Positions 1-13,010 of a DNA stretch of 64,000 nucleotides are shown piece by piece (position 1 is the first letter of the stretch; each line of letters opens with the position of its first letter). The notes beneath the pieces were generated by a model that was not told where the DNA came from, ran no database searches, and was given only the letters and a program-made list of their open reading frames with translations. The DNA is from Paramecium octaurelia (Eukaryota; Ciliophora; Oligohymenophorea; Peniculida; Parameciidae). A program made the position numbers and the translations under genes. The stretch covers positions 718,637 to 782,636 of the forward strand of contig CAJJDP010000012.1 in the NCBI GenBank assembly GCA_905182995.1. The letters run 5' to 3'.

Positions 1-1
1 A

Positions 2-748
2 GATAGGACTCTGTATGAAATGCTCAAAATAATCCATAAAAACTAATAGAAGTATCAACAGGAAGTGGATATCCTTTACCATTGTCTGTAAATCATTGAA
101 AAATAATCCACTCTATTGAAAAATGACCCATTATTCTTAGACCTCTAAAACAACATTTCATCAAAGATTAAGGAAACCGAAGCATAAGCAAGAATAATGG
201 AGAATACTAATTTCTTTCTTATTCATCCCTTAGAGAATTTATCAATTATTAAAGAAGGTTTGAAAGGGTAAAACTATTAATTAACATCATAATAAATGAA
301 ACACATGTTAACTATTATTCAAAATACTTTGTTCAATAATCCATCTTACAGCAAGACTGAATTAAATGAAATCATCAACAAATTATAATAACTATTCTCC
401 TAAAACAACACATTATCAAATAAGTTTCAATTCTCCTTGCTTTAAAAATTACTTGATCAAGAAACAGATCTAACAAAATTTGATCCATAAGTAGATTACT
501 TAAAAATCAATGACTTATAATTTTTATTTAAGACAAGATTGTTAATAAAAAAAGATGAAAAATCATCAGAAGATTTAAAACATTATATTTTTAAGTTCCT
601 TTTGAAAACAACGTAAAACAGGAAAATTTATTGCGTTGATTTTGATCATTTCTATTCTATTAATAAAATGATAGCAGAAAATTAAGAGTACAGTATGTTG
701 CTTAAACCTTATAGAGAGTATTTGGGAGTCTATAGTTTTTTGTATTGA
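2..748 (+). CDS. hypothetical protein, 5' truncated by window edge
   Basis: An open frame runs from the first bases of the window to TGA at 746-748, giving at least 248 residues when TAA and TAG are read as Gln. The start lies upstream of the window. The protein is rich in Gln, Lys, Leu and Ile and looks alpha-helical, with no membrane segment or catalytic motif I can name. The C-terminus ends in an aromatic stretch (YLGVYSFLY). No intron is needed in the visible part. It converges on the minus-strand gene ending at 919, with about 170 bp between them. Function unknown. Confidence 0.65.
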
Positions 749-918
749 CTTATTTTTGTGTAATTTTAAAGATATTTAATAATAAATTTTAATCAAACTA
801 TTCCTGTTTGAACAACAGTAATTAAAGTTGATTTCATCCCATTTTAAATATTAACATCTGTATTAAATATAATTATTTAATCCATAAATGATCAACAAAA
901 TTGTCATATATATATATT

Positions 919-1876
919 TCATTTATGGATATTTTGCTATAGTTTTTATTCCCTTAGTTTTTGCGACTTTTACACTACCAATAAAGGTTCTGTTGCCATA
1001 TATCTTTCAAAGGGATGGTACTGCTATTATGTAATTTACTGTGGGTTTGGCTTTTGTGGATTCATCAAAGTTGAGTTTTTGAAAATTGGCTGCTTTTCAA
1101 TCTTTTTCTCAATCGAATGCTGCAATTCGTAATCTTATAATGACTATTTCATGACTTTATAGGGTCATTTATATATATACTTTAAACGGTGTCCTCTATT
1201 CCTCCCAATACATTCACTGTTTTTTTGATGTTGGTGATGAAATCGTTATCCAAACCATGAGGAGTTTGATTCATTTACATTTATAAGTCCATTTATTATT
1301 GATTATTGAGAACGCTTGCTTAAATTGCTGCTGGATTCTAAATTTATTGTTACTGCAATTGATTTTGTTAATTTTAATTTTGAATTGTTGATAATAAGTG
1401 AGACATTTAACTAAGTGGTTAGTTTTAGGGTTTCTAAATGATATTGGATTCGTGTTTTGTATTCGCATTTTAATCTAGATAATTATATGGTAATCTTAAA
1501 AAGATCTATGCTGCTTATTCTTCTGGTTTTGGTGGAGGAGGAGGAGGTGTGACATAAGCAGGAACACGAGCCTATCTTAAAATAGATTGATATTCCCCAA
1601 AGATGGATCCATCAGCAATAAATTATGTTTTTAATTGCTTTTCTAATTCTGAACCATTTGAGGGTAGTTAGATCTTTGAAGCATCTCGCTTGTAATTTTG
1701 TGATAATTGCGAAGGAGTTGGATAAAAATTTGATTAAGCGAAACTAATTTCAATTATTTTTAATATAATTACTTTTCATCATATTGTTTTATTTTTTCCA
1801 TCAATAATTCCTTAGCTTTAGGATCTTTCAAATCTACATTCGAAAGCTATTGACAGAATTGCTAAACCTAAGACAT
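919..1876 (-). CDS. hypothetical Gln-rich protein with polyproline stretch
   Basis: The gene starts at ATG 1876-1874 and stops at 921-919. It has two introns of ciliate type: 1744-1772 (29 nt) and 1155-1180 (26 nt, which contains an in-frame TGA if unspliced). The spliced product is 300 residues. The N-terminus (MSQVQQFCQQLSNVDLKDPK) is helical; the middle has a run of six prolines (TPPPPPPKPE); the second half is very rich in Gln and Asn with a short predicted coil near the end. There is no signal peptide or transmembrane segment. I do not recognise the family; a scaffold or nuclear protein is only a guess. Confidence 0.7.
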
Positions 1877-2571
1877 GATTTAAAATTTAATAAAATTATT
1901 ATTACAATTAACAGATTGTTTTAATATTTTGGTTCATCATTATGGAAATCATTAATATTTATGTCAGGTGTTCTGTATCTTAAATAATTTTTAATATATA
2001 TACTATAATGTACTTAATTACATGCACTTCATATATTAAATAAGAGAGATATCAATACTTATGTATGAATTACTTTTATCTTAGTATAATTAACATTACT
2101 CAATAAAAAATTATAAATTATACCTATATTTAATAATTGGAGTGATTTAAAAATTATGCCCCATTTATCAATAATTATCTACCACTTAAGCGATTTCATA
2201 CTTTCTATCGAGACCATTATTCTTAGGAAATATTGTTTATATTAAAATATTAAGGTAGATCGTATTCTTATATCAAAAACAAAAATGGAATTGATTATAC
2301 ATTTGAAACTTTGAGAAAATATATAATAATTAAGTAGTAATAGATTAAAATAAATTAATCAAGAGCATTCTTGAATTAGTATTTCAGTTTTCAATGATAG
2401 ATTTAAATTGTTTCTTCAAATGAACATCAATTCAATTTAAATTTAATCTATCATATAATAGCTTGAAGAATTGTTCAACACTCATTTGTAAGTAATTTAA
2501 TCATATTGGTATATGATTAATTAAGCAATGATATACATAAACTGGAATATTGAATAATAATTAAAATAATT
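1877..2571. other. intergenic, about 0.7 kb
   Basis: AT-rich spacer between a leftward gene and the rightward DPP III gene, so it probably carries both 5' regions. It contains an imperfect inverted repeat near 2391-2456. I see no convincing gene. Confidence 0.5.
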
Positions 2572-4758
2572 ATGGATTAATAAAAAGCACCAATAATATC
2601 TTTAGAGGCTAAGGTATCTGCAATTGAATGCCCAGCGTTCAATTTACTAGATGAAAAAAGCAAGCATTATGCCTACTACTTCACAAGGGCTTGTTGGGCA
2701 GGTGCAAAGATTTGTTACTTTTAAAGATCATATGAGGCGCCAGGATTATTTTATTTGTTGTAAAAGGTATTTTAGAAGGAATCGGTATGAATAAATTTAT
2801 ATTATAAAGACAACAGAAGTGAGGGATAAGTTGTTGGCCAATGAATTCACAGAAAATCAGGTTCAATAATTATATACCTATGTCTCTGCATTTTTCTAGA
2901 ATTGTGGAAATTACCTAAGTTTTGGAGATTCAAAGTTCGTTCCTGAATTACCAGTAGAAAAATTCCAATAATTCTTGTAATTAACAAAGGCATATTAAGA
3001 ACAATAGGAGGAATTTACAAAAATATGGAATTTAATAGAAAAGTATATTTATTCATATGAGAAACCATACGGATTGTTGGATTTACTTGAGAAGGGAGGA
3101 TCAAATTCTTATTATTCTCCAAATTTAAGTAAGGAGTAAATAGAGGAATTGGATTAATTCTTGCATAAACAAAACTTGAGTGAATTGAATACTAGAGTGA
3201 TTTTGAAAGAGGACAGAGTGGAATTATTGGTAGCTTCATCAGAGAGATCAGATGTTGTTGAATTGGGTGAAGTGTAAGGAAAGAAAGTATTCGCTGTTTA
3301 TGGTGATTTTAAATCTTTCTTGAATGGAGTGGCCACTAATTTAAGAGAGGCTCAGAAGTATGCTGCCAATGAGACTCAAATTAAGATGTTGGAGGAATAC
3401 ATTAAACATTTCTAGAGTGGAGACATTGAATAACACAAGGAAAGTTAGAAACTTTGGATTCAAGACAAGGGACCAATTATTGAAACAAATATTGGTTTTA
3501 TTGAAACCTACTTGGACCCAATGAAGGTGAGAGCAGAATATGAAGGATTTGTATCGATTGTGAATCAGGAGGAATCCAAATTGCTAGGAAACTTAGTTGA
3601 AAAGGCAGAAGATATAATCAAAGATTTACCTTGGCCCAAAGAGTTTGAAATTGAAAAGTTCAGCAGACCTGACTTTACCTCATTAGAAATATTGGCATTT
3701 GCTTGTTCTGGTACACCAGTTGGCATCAACATTCCTAATTATGATGACATCAGATAGAATTTAGGATTCAAGAATGTCAACTTAGGGAATGTCTATGGAA
3801 AACCAAATAGAGATTCAGTTAGATTCTTATAAGGAACAGACATCGACTTATTCATTAACTATTACAAAGAATCCTTGTTTGTAGTGGTTGCATTACATGA
3901 GTTGATTGGACATGGAAGTGGCAAGATCTTTATGGAAGACAAAGATGGAAAATTGAATTTTGAGAATGTTATCAATCCATTCACCAATGAAAAAGTGACA
4001 ACATTTTACAAACCAAATGAACATTGGCATGCTAAATTTGGAGAATTATCAGGTGCCTATGAAGAATGCAGAGCTGATAGTGTAGCCTTGTATCTTAGTA
4101 CCTATGATGATGTAGTGTAAATTCTAGTGCCTGGAAAAACCAAAGAAGAAAGAGATGAAATCGTCAAGGCTGCTTGGCTAGACATCATCATGGGAGCTTT
4201 GAAAGGACTTCAATATTATTCAGCAGAATAATCAAAATGGGGATAACCACACATCTTGGCTTCCTATGTGATTCTCCAATCAATCATATAAAAGGACCCA
4301 TCCTTTGTCCAATTTGTCCATTCAGAATTTAACAATAAACCTTACTTTACTGTTTAAGTGGATTACAGTAAAATCTGGACTGTTGGCAAAGAAGCTATTG
4401 CTGACCTCTTAAAAGGCTTATAAGTCTATAAGTCAGTGGCTGATGGAGAGAATGGCATGAAATTCTTCAATAAATTCACTCAAGTCGATCAATAATTCCT
4501 TTAACTCAGAGAAATCGTTTTGTAATTACTGTTCGTTTATTGTTAGGGCTCACAAATAACCAAGAAAGATTGAGTTATAACCAGATGTTAAATTAAACAA
4601 TGGATAAGTAGAACTAGTAGTCTTCCCAGAATCACATGAAGGTGTTATTCAATCACATAGTAATGTTATTCAATTAATATCTAGTATTCCATTATTAACA
4701 TGATGTTGAGGATGTTAAGTAAGAGTTTTTGGATAGATAATAATATTTTAAGAATTGA
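2572..4758 (+). CDS. DPP3: dipeptidyl peptidase III (family M49)
   Basis: Zinc exopeptidase that removes dipeptides from the N-terminus of oligopeptides, normally cytosolic. The spliced product is 703 residues, close to the animal enzyme (about 737). The M49 zinc motif [10 protein letters not shown] starts near residue 434, with the second metal and catalytic motif EECRAD near residue 489. The family-typical stretch [16 protein letters not shown] lies just upstream of that. Three introns are inferred: 2785-2809, 4522-4546 and one of 25 nt near 4661-4685. The second restores the frame so that a VLAHKQPRKIELQP segment lines up with the C-terminal region of known DPP III. The start is the first ATG of the open frame. 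The stop lies only 20 bp before the next gene. Confidence 0.95.
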
Positions 4759-4778
4759 AGTTTCATAATATTTATTAA

Positions 4779-5221
4779 ATGAATTCATAAAATAAGAGAA
4801 AGTTCAATGTTCTTGAATACCTAAAAAATCCATATCACCTGCCACCTAAACAAGACAAATTCGAAATTCCATAGACTAGCAAGCTTGGCTCAAGGACTAG
4901 TCAAAGAAGATTCTATCGACCATATAAACACAAGACTCTCTTTCCAGAATTAAATAGCACCAACGCACTCTATTTGAGCAAAACCAGCTAATAATTTAGA
5001 TAATCAAGAAAGGATTGGTAAGACGAATTACAGACCTGTCTTTAAAGTTAATCAGTAACGACATTGATCTTACATTATAGATTAGGGGAGTCCCAAATAA
5101 AAGTAAAGTCTCATAGTTATTTGTGAAATCCCTACACAATTCCTCCTTCAGTCAATTACTCAGGAAACCATAACCAGAATTGAAGCCTTTATTGGAAATC
5201 TAAGCCCAAAAATTATTTTGA
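4779..5221 (+). CDS. small basic hypothetical protein
   Basis: Starts 20 bp after the DPP III stop, one 26-nt intron at 5055-5080, stop TGA at 5219-5221. The product is 138 residues, rich in Lys, Arg, Ser, Gln and Pro, with no hydrophobic segment. Without the intron the frame closes early at TGA; with it the frame continues in the same Ser/Lys/Gln style, which supports the model. No domain recognised. The short gap suggests a very short 5' leader. Confidence 0.6.
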
Positions 5222-6283
5222 TTAAATCTATTTTTACTATGAAGCATCAAAACATCAATTATTTAACTATTTTATTAATTGGAATGATCATAAATTGAAA
5301 ATACCATACAAAATTTCATTAATATATTCAATTGAACAATCAAACAATAATATTATTATAATGAAAAATCCAACTGATCAATATTTACGTAAGTCATCTA
5401 AACATTATTTGAAAAACTTGAGAAACTTATCTATAATTTCCCCTAATATTTTTAACAAGATTTTCCTATTTAAATTTTGATACATTGTCATTTTTCAAGG
5501 TTCTATACATTGCTGTTTATTATTGAATTTTCCTTTAATACTTTTTTCCTTTGATTTTAAAGTTATTGCTTGAGAAATTAAAATATTTTATTTAAATTCC
5601 TTTGTTGCTTATAAGTTGATTTTTAAGAGTATTATCCTTCTAGATTTTATTCTTTAATATATAAATCAATTTTCAACAGAGTTTTATCATTACTTTTAAT
5701 TAGATCGCATTTAAATACATTCTTTCATAAATAATATTTGAAAACTATGTCATATTACTCAAATTTTAAATATAAGCATCTCTTTTTTACTGATACATTT
5801 ATTGATTCTCAATACCTAAGTAGCAAGATTACTTAACGCTGCAATTGATTATTAAGACAGAACTATATATTATTGTTATTTAACTTAATTTACTTCCTAA
5901 AATCTTTTATGAAGTTTGATACCTAACTCATATAGTATTTCAAGGTCATCACTTTTTGAAATTTGTAGGAGATTAGAACTCACTATTCTTGATACATAAA
6001 CTAATTGAAAGATGAATGGCAGGGCTTAGCAATTTGGTTAAACTTATTTTTGATTAATAAGACAAATCAAAATGGACTGAGATTCCTAATGACTATTCAA
6101 CAAAACTCACATACGTAAAATGATGATTTATCACTATCTCTGAGAAATGAACTAGTAGATAAAATGCTATAAACAGAATGAGAGTATCTTTAGAGTTTAA
6201 ATTAGGTGAATTTGTAAATAGATTTCATAATAAGAAATACATATGTATATTAATTATACTTATATAATATATTTAAATAGTTA
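5222..6283. other. intergenic, about 1.06 kb
   Basis: Very AT-rich, with only short open frames containing no recognisable motif. It precedes the long DOP1 gene and may carry its promoter; I see nothing else supportable. Confidence 0.5.
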
Positions 6284-9200
6284 ATGGATAAATCAAAATT
6301 GGTTTAGCACACATCATCTTTGAATACTAATCTGCAATATTATCTAAATAAGTTCGAGAAGAACCAGGAATGGGCTGATATTGCTCCGTTGTTGATGAAA
6401 ATTGAAGGATTATTGAAACAACACCCGTCTCCATACATAATCGAAAAGATTCAGTTAAGCAAGAGATTGGCTTAATGTCTAAATCCTCATGTATGAATTT
6501 AGTAGATTAGTTAGCTATCGGCACCAATTCACATGTCAGTGTTAAAGATCTATGACCAATTATTCAAAAATATGGCAAGCTTCAGTGTTGAAGGTGATCC
6601 ATCAGGAGTAGTGAAATTGTATTTGGAAGATCTTGCTCTATATTCAATAGGATTGCTTCCCTTTTTTTCGAATGCATCTTCGAAAGTGAGACCTTAATTC
6701 TTGGAATTAATCATTCAACATTACGTTCCTTTGGGAAGAGAGTTGATCCCAATGTTGCCTGGATTGGTTGCTAGCATATTGCCAGGTTTGGATGATCAGT
6801 AGGAGGCGAATCAGAAGAAATGCATGACAGTCCTAGATGAATTGAGTCATTCAGCTGGTAGAAAGTTCCTTATTGGATCAGTGTGGATGTCAATGTTAAG
6901 GAGTCCAAAATGCAGAAGGTAACACATGTAGAAATCATTATAGTTCATCTTTGAAGTATTTGTCTCAGAAGATACCGAAAATGTAATAGGAATAGGAGGA
7001 TGAGCAATCAGATTACATGAGTGACGAATATGATGAGGAAGAGTAATAGAAATCGTAATCAGTTGCATTAGAATAATAGCAATAGCAATAGAAAGTGACT
7101 CAAAATAATCAGGATATCGATGATATTAAGGATGATTCTATCGAGTAGGTTATGGATAATAATGCTTAGAATGAGATTAGGAAGAGAACTATAGTGGTTG
7201 AATAGAGCATGGAGTTGAAGCGTAAGTAGGCTCTGATGATGATTGAGGATGGTATCAATGAGGAGACTCACGAGAACAATTTCCCTCCGCTTTATGTCTC
7301 TGCTCTCATATCTTGTTTGGAGGATGAAAAGTATGACATCTAATTCTACATAGTTAATTGATTAAGAGATAAGCACTTGACATGATGTACACGCATTTGA
7401 AATCCAACATCATTTAAGAAAATAAGGAGATTTTGGTTGAAGCCTCATTGAAATTGTTAATAAGAAAAGATTTGTCTGTGACCAGAAGAGTCAATCAATG
7501 GTTATTTGGTAAGCCAGACATGGACAATAAGTACTAAATAACTGAACAAAATAAGGACATCCTTCAATATGTTGTGAATTCATTTAATAAGTTTTTACAG
7601 TAAGAGGCTAATGATTAGAATGCAGTTTTTCCCATAAAATTGTTGTAGAATTTCTTTATGGAACACGATCATATGGTTGAATTGTTGATTGGAGAAGTCT
7701 CATTTAATTTGATTAAGTATGTTGAGATTAATCATAAAAAATACCCAGAGATTATTAAGTCTTGCAAAAGATTGTTGGAATCAATTACCTCATTTTTATT
7801 GATTGTTGTTCATGAGGTTAGCGAAAAGTTTAACAAATATATCAATTTCTTATTTACTACTCTCATCACCAAAGAGGATAATTTCGAAAAATCAGTTGAA
7901 TTCACATTATTAAGAATTGCTGCAGCTAATTTAATGACTTGTCTATCGAACTTTTCTCCAGAAGAGCTAAGGAAACAATCACCTGGTTCCACCTTAAACA
8001 AATTGTTGGTCAGGATGGAACAATTGCCATAATAAATAGATAATCAATTGGTGAGACCTCCATAGATGGCTGATTATGATGAGAGCATAGAGGAATTTGG
8101 GAAGTTATATTAAAAGTTGGCTGATGTAATTCTTGAAGGTGACGAGCAATTAAGAGTTGAGTTCGAATCCATCAGTAAATCCTTAATCAAGGGATAAAGA
8201 TTTAAATAGAATAAGGAAGTACCATAGCTTCCGTAATGGTTTACTTCCATAACGAAAATCATCAAGGAGGAGAATCCCTCAATCTCTCTATTGGCTATTC
8301 AGAGTATGATTGAGATTCTCATATCAGAGAAGGTGGATATCATTTATGAGAATCTGAAAAAGTTGATCATCGAAGAAAGCAGAACTAAAATGTAGAAGAA
8401 TTAGATTATTGAAGGATAAGACTATACAAAGTTGACTTTAGAGAAGCTATGGAATCTCCTTGATTATCCTTTCTTCCATGAAAGAATCATAGAAATGATT
8501 GTCAATCTATCTAAGGTATTCCCAACATTTTTCACTGAAGTTGTAATTCATCAATTCAAAAATATGCAAGAGGCAGCCATCAGAAGATTTGCTCTGTTTT
8601 GGAAATTGAGTGCCACTCATTATAAAGAATTATAGGATTTGAATAAAGTGGGACTCTTTTTAATGCTTGACTTTTTGGATCATGAAAATCCGATCATCAG
8701 GCATAATGCTAAAAATTGGTTATTAGAATCAACAGGAATGTTAGAAAGAATCTTAGATCCTCTATTCGAAGTTCTAATTTAAAGTAGCTCATCTTGGTAT
8801 TTGACTGACAACCAATAGATATTCTTTGCCAAAGTATATGAAACCAAAAGAATCAATGAAACCATCAAAAAACTAAAATCCATTCTCATCTCATTCAGTG
8901 CTAGGTTCATGGAATATGTCCAAGAAACAGAGATCTCAACATACATCAAGGATATCCGTATGCATTTCACCAATGAAAGTAGTGTGATCATGTAAAAGGA
9001 CACCATGATGTACTTAGATTTATTGGTCATCATTTGTCTGAAATATGTACAAGGCTAAGCAATAGAGAGTATGTCTCTAAAATTCTACAAGGAAAATGCT
9101 GCTGTCAATGCATCTGCATGTGAATACATCGAATTATTGATTGTCAATGTTGAAAATCCCATTGTCTCCTTGAAATTCGCTGAGTATATCATGCAACCCT

Positions 9201-11986
9201 TGTAGATTGTCTTGTATCATGCAATCGAAAATGAAGATCTGGTAATGCAAGTGCAAATTCTCAACTTGTTCAAAGTCATCTTCTTCAATTCCTCCTTCAG
9301 AACTAAATTCCAACCAGAACAAAGGGAATTAATCGAAGACACCATGAGTAGATCTGTAAGTAATAGCATCTTTATTCCTACCCTTCTGAGAGGCATGCAC
9401 ACTCATGTACTTTATGTCAGAGCCTAATACATTCATTTCATTAGTACATGCATCCCTTTGTTGGCTGAACATTTGAGGTAGTAGACTTTAACTGATTGTG
9501 TCTAATAAATTCTAACTGCATATTTTAAAATGATTCAAGACATTGCAAATAGACAATATGAATAATAGAAATCAGATCAGAAAATGAACTAATTTGATTT
9601 TCTTTAAGGATCATCTCAACATGAAATATAATCCATCCTAATTGGAGTCAAGACTATTTTAAAACACATCCTTGGGTTGTAAGAAAGAGATGACATGATT
9701 TATGAGAAGTTGAAAGATGATAATACTGTATTCAATACTGTAAAATCTGTGATCACCTTTGGATTGCTTAATGTTTAAGATCAAAATAAAACAACCAAGT
9801 TGGTATTCCAGAAGTTTCAGAATACATGTGAAGTGATCATGTCAACATTACCCTCCATTCTGGAATTGTATATCAATTGCTGGTCATTAGGATAAGATTT
9901 CATTAAGTATTCTGACACTCTGACGGCTATGGGAATAGAATCTTATTCATTTGAAAAGTTCAACTCATTCAATAAAATTCTATAAGAATAACACACAAAG
10001 GATACTAACATTGTCAAACCATAAATCTTATAAATGATGAAACCCTTATTCATGAGTTATTCCAAATATTTCATGACAGCATTACTATCAGTATGGAGCA
10101 ATTAAATCAATCTATTACAAAGATTATTCTTTGAAAATGAGTAAATCTTGATAGATCCATTTTCTCTGCATTAGAACACATTCCTATTGAAGACTATTGA
10201 AATAATGATTATGATGCAATGTCCAATTGAACTATTTCTAGATAGCTTATTAGAATCTTAATAATTGTAAGAGTTACAAAAATACTATGATATCTATAGA
10301 AGGAAGAAATTAACAACAACTATGTTGAATTTTTAGATTGCCCAATAAGAGACAAACATCTTATACTTTTTATATTGTTATTTCACCTTTGCTTAAATAG
10401 ACTCACATTAATTAAAGAAGGAGAATCTGCTTCCGTTTTGGATGCAGATAATGAAGATTCTCTAGATATTGGCTTTATCAAAATCTCCAAGTACCAATAT
10501 GTGGCTATTGGAATTGTAATTGTTATTGACTCGTAAATACTCGCCAAAGGAGATAATTGGAGATCAAAGATTTAGAAATCAACATCATGAATTTATCAAT
10601 GATAAATTGAAATATGTAGCCTAATTTGGAGGAAAATTAAATATCTTTTGGAATGATCCAGGAGTGAAACCTGAAGGAGATGATTTGTTTCAACAATACT
10701 CTATCAAATTTAAGGTAGTGATTCCTTTGACTCCAACTCTGTATGACATCTACTTGAATGTCATAAAGTCTCTGAACAAAGAACTCCAATATGAGGTGAC
10801 TGACATCGATAAGCTGATATTTAGTCAGTTTAATAGTGTGGCTGAGGATTACATTTAGACGAAATACAGGTTGATGTGCATAAAGACACTTAAAAATGTG
10901 GCTTTGGAATTGCTTCAGAACTCTTATGCCGTGGAAAAGACAGAACGAGTGGTTTTGAGATGCAAGGAGATGATGGACATTTTGTATCCTCTTTTAGAGA
11001 ACAGAAGTCAATTCAATTAGATTTATGTTTAGATCATTTCAGAAATGTTGTATTTCTAGTTAGATAAAGCAAGACAAGTGCTATTGAAGGTTTACAAGGA
11101 GTCAATACTAAATATTTTCAACAAGGAGGACTTCTTCATATAATCGAAACATACATTAAAGTATTGGACCAAGATTATCAATTGGGTTGTGTAATATGGA
11201 AGAAGTGACTTATTCACTCAGTATTTGGAGTAGGTTGCTCAACAATCCTCGTTTTTCTTTAGTAGAGAAAGTGAGGAGAACAAAAGGAGGATTAAGACTT
11301 TTGAGAGGATCTGTTTTCTGATATTCAGTGGAGAGAGAGATCGGTACACGAAGAAATTAGATTTGCTCATTGAAAAGATTTCTGAAGTCATAAAATCAGA
11401 TTCAGCCAATCCTGGACTTGTTATGCTTATCCTATTTTGTGTAAGAATTCTGATTCTAAGATTATCACCAATTTAGTTGAATGAACTATTTAGGAACATG
11501 TGGCCAACACTTCTAACTTTGCTGATTAGCATTTTCAAAAATAAACAATCTAACCAAAATTTGGTATTGGCAGCCCTTAAATTGGTGGAAATGATCTCAT
11601 TCATGCAACAGGATGAATTCTTCCTGCATCAATGGATTTTCATTTACGATTACTTTGGAATTAAGATTCAAGAGAACCAGGGAATAGGAGTGCCTATCAC
11701 TCCGTTTTTGTATTAACCTTATTGTTCGAACTTCTTATTTTAGCAATATTCAGTGGATTACAGTAAGGTGGAGTAGACCAATGTGACTGATCCTTAGAAG
11801 AGAGAAATAATAATTAAGTAAATCAAAGTGGATGGACAACAACAATTGGAGGACATCTCTTTGTAATTGTGTAACTATTTGGTGCAGTTGAATAGCATTA
11901 GGATTTACACTGTCAATGAAGACATTGAAGACTTGATAGAGAACGATTTCATCTAATTGGATTAGTTTATATATGAATAATAATGA
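6284..11986 (+). CDS. DOP1: DOP1/Dopey family protein
   Basis: DOP1 proteins are large, mostly helical membrane-trafficking factors that act at Golgi and endosomes, in yeast and animals together with MON2. The N-terminus is diagnostic: YLNKFEKNQEWADIAPLL, then KIQLSKRLAQCLNPH, then a PLGRELIPMLPGLVASILPG segment, all in the order seen in animal Dopey. After an acidic Gln-rich insertion, the PPLYVSALISCLED motif and a RKDLSVTRRVNQWLFG segment follow, again as in the family. Three introns: 6491-6514 (24 nt, carrying an in-frame TGA), 6919-6943, 7331-7353. The spliced product is 1876 residues. The C-terminal two thirds is divergent HEAT-like helical sequence. The stop is just 7 bp before the TMEM231 start. 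Confidence 0.9.
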
Positions 11987-11993
11987 TTAATAT

Positions 11994-12991
11994 ATGTTTA
12001 CTTTATCAAGAGAAAAATTTGAAATTACATACACCAGCAAATTGATATCGATTCCCACATGCACTTGCATAATAGTATACTTTGGTATCATAGTGATCCC
12101 ATTTGTACTAGTTTTTGCTTCTGAAAGTATTCAACTGACTAATAAGACTTCTGGATCATGGTATCCACATTGGAGGAATAATTAGACATTGAATATGAGG
12201 GATTTCATTTTGTAAATGTCGTCACATCAGATGATTTAGTGTACCATTTCACAAATCAAAAATATCAGAAGATCGACGGTTCAGAATAATTGTTATCATA
12301 TTAATATCTGACTTTGCAAGGATCAAAAATATCAGTAAATAATGATTAATAATTGAATAGTCGTTGATGGATGACACAAATGCGGACAATGTTCCTGAAA
12401 TGCTTAATTTTGATTTCTAGTTATTCACAGATGCAGATAAGATCAAATAGGTTACAATATTATTGCCTTTGAAATGTTACTTTGCGAGTTTGCATTTCAA
12501 ATTTGATTGTTATTTGTACTTCCAAGAGTCTGAAATAATCAGTGGTCAAGGGTTATCGTAATTGTAAATAGCGGGAGAAGTACAATTCTATCAATAGGAA
12601 CCTCTACCGTCAAGGTATTCAATCCAACTTATATTATGATAGCAACTTTGATATTGATTATTATTCGGATATCATAGTTGATGATAATCTGAGTAATCAA
12701 TGGATGAGTGAAATGCTTTCATAGATTTATACTAGAACATATTCAATTCGACCGAGGTATATCAGTAGAAAGATTGGAGGGAACTCTGAGAAGCAATTGA
12801 GAGTTAGTATAAAATTGGACAATATTAAAATGCAATTGATTCAGAGATGGGTGAGTTTGCTTGCAATAATGAAATTGGCATGGCTGCAATATTTTTCAGT
12901 GTTCATAATAATTTGGATTATTGGGAGAGAGTTTTTGATCTTCCTATTCAGATTTAGGATAGTTGACACTTGCAAAGTGGAATAATTATGA
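11994..12991 (+). CDS. TMEM231: TMEM231-like ciliary transition-zone protein
   Basis: TMEM231 belongs to the MKS/B9 complex that gates membrane proteins at the ciliary transition zone. The 307-residue product matches the family layout and length (animal protein about 316): a first membrane segment near residues 23-42, an extracytosolic domain beginning NFWIMVSTLEEQ, and a second segment near the C-terminus (MKLAWLQYFSVFIIIWII followed by GREFLIFLFRF). Three introns: 12127-12146 (20 nt), 12335-12360, 12615-12642. Each one is needed to keep the family-like frame. The ATG lies 7 bp after the DOP1 stop, so the leader must be minimal or lie within the upstream gene. A ciliary role is inferred from the family. 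Confidence 0.85.
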
Positions 12992-13010
12992 TTAATATTT
13001 ATTTTATCAA

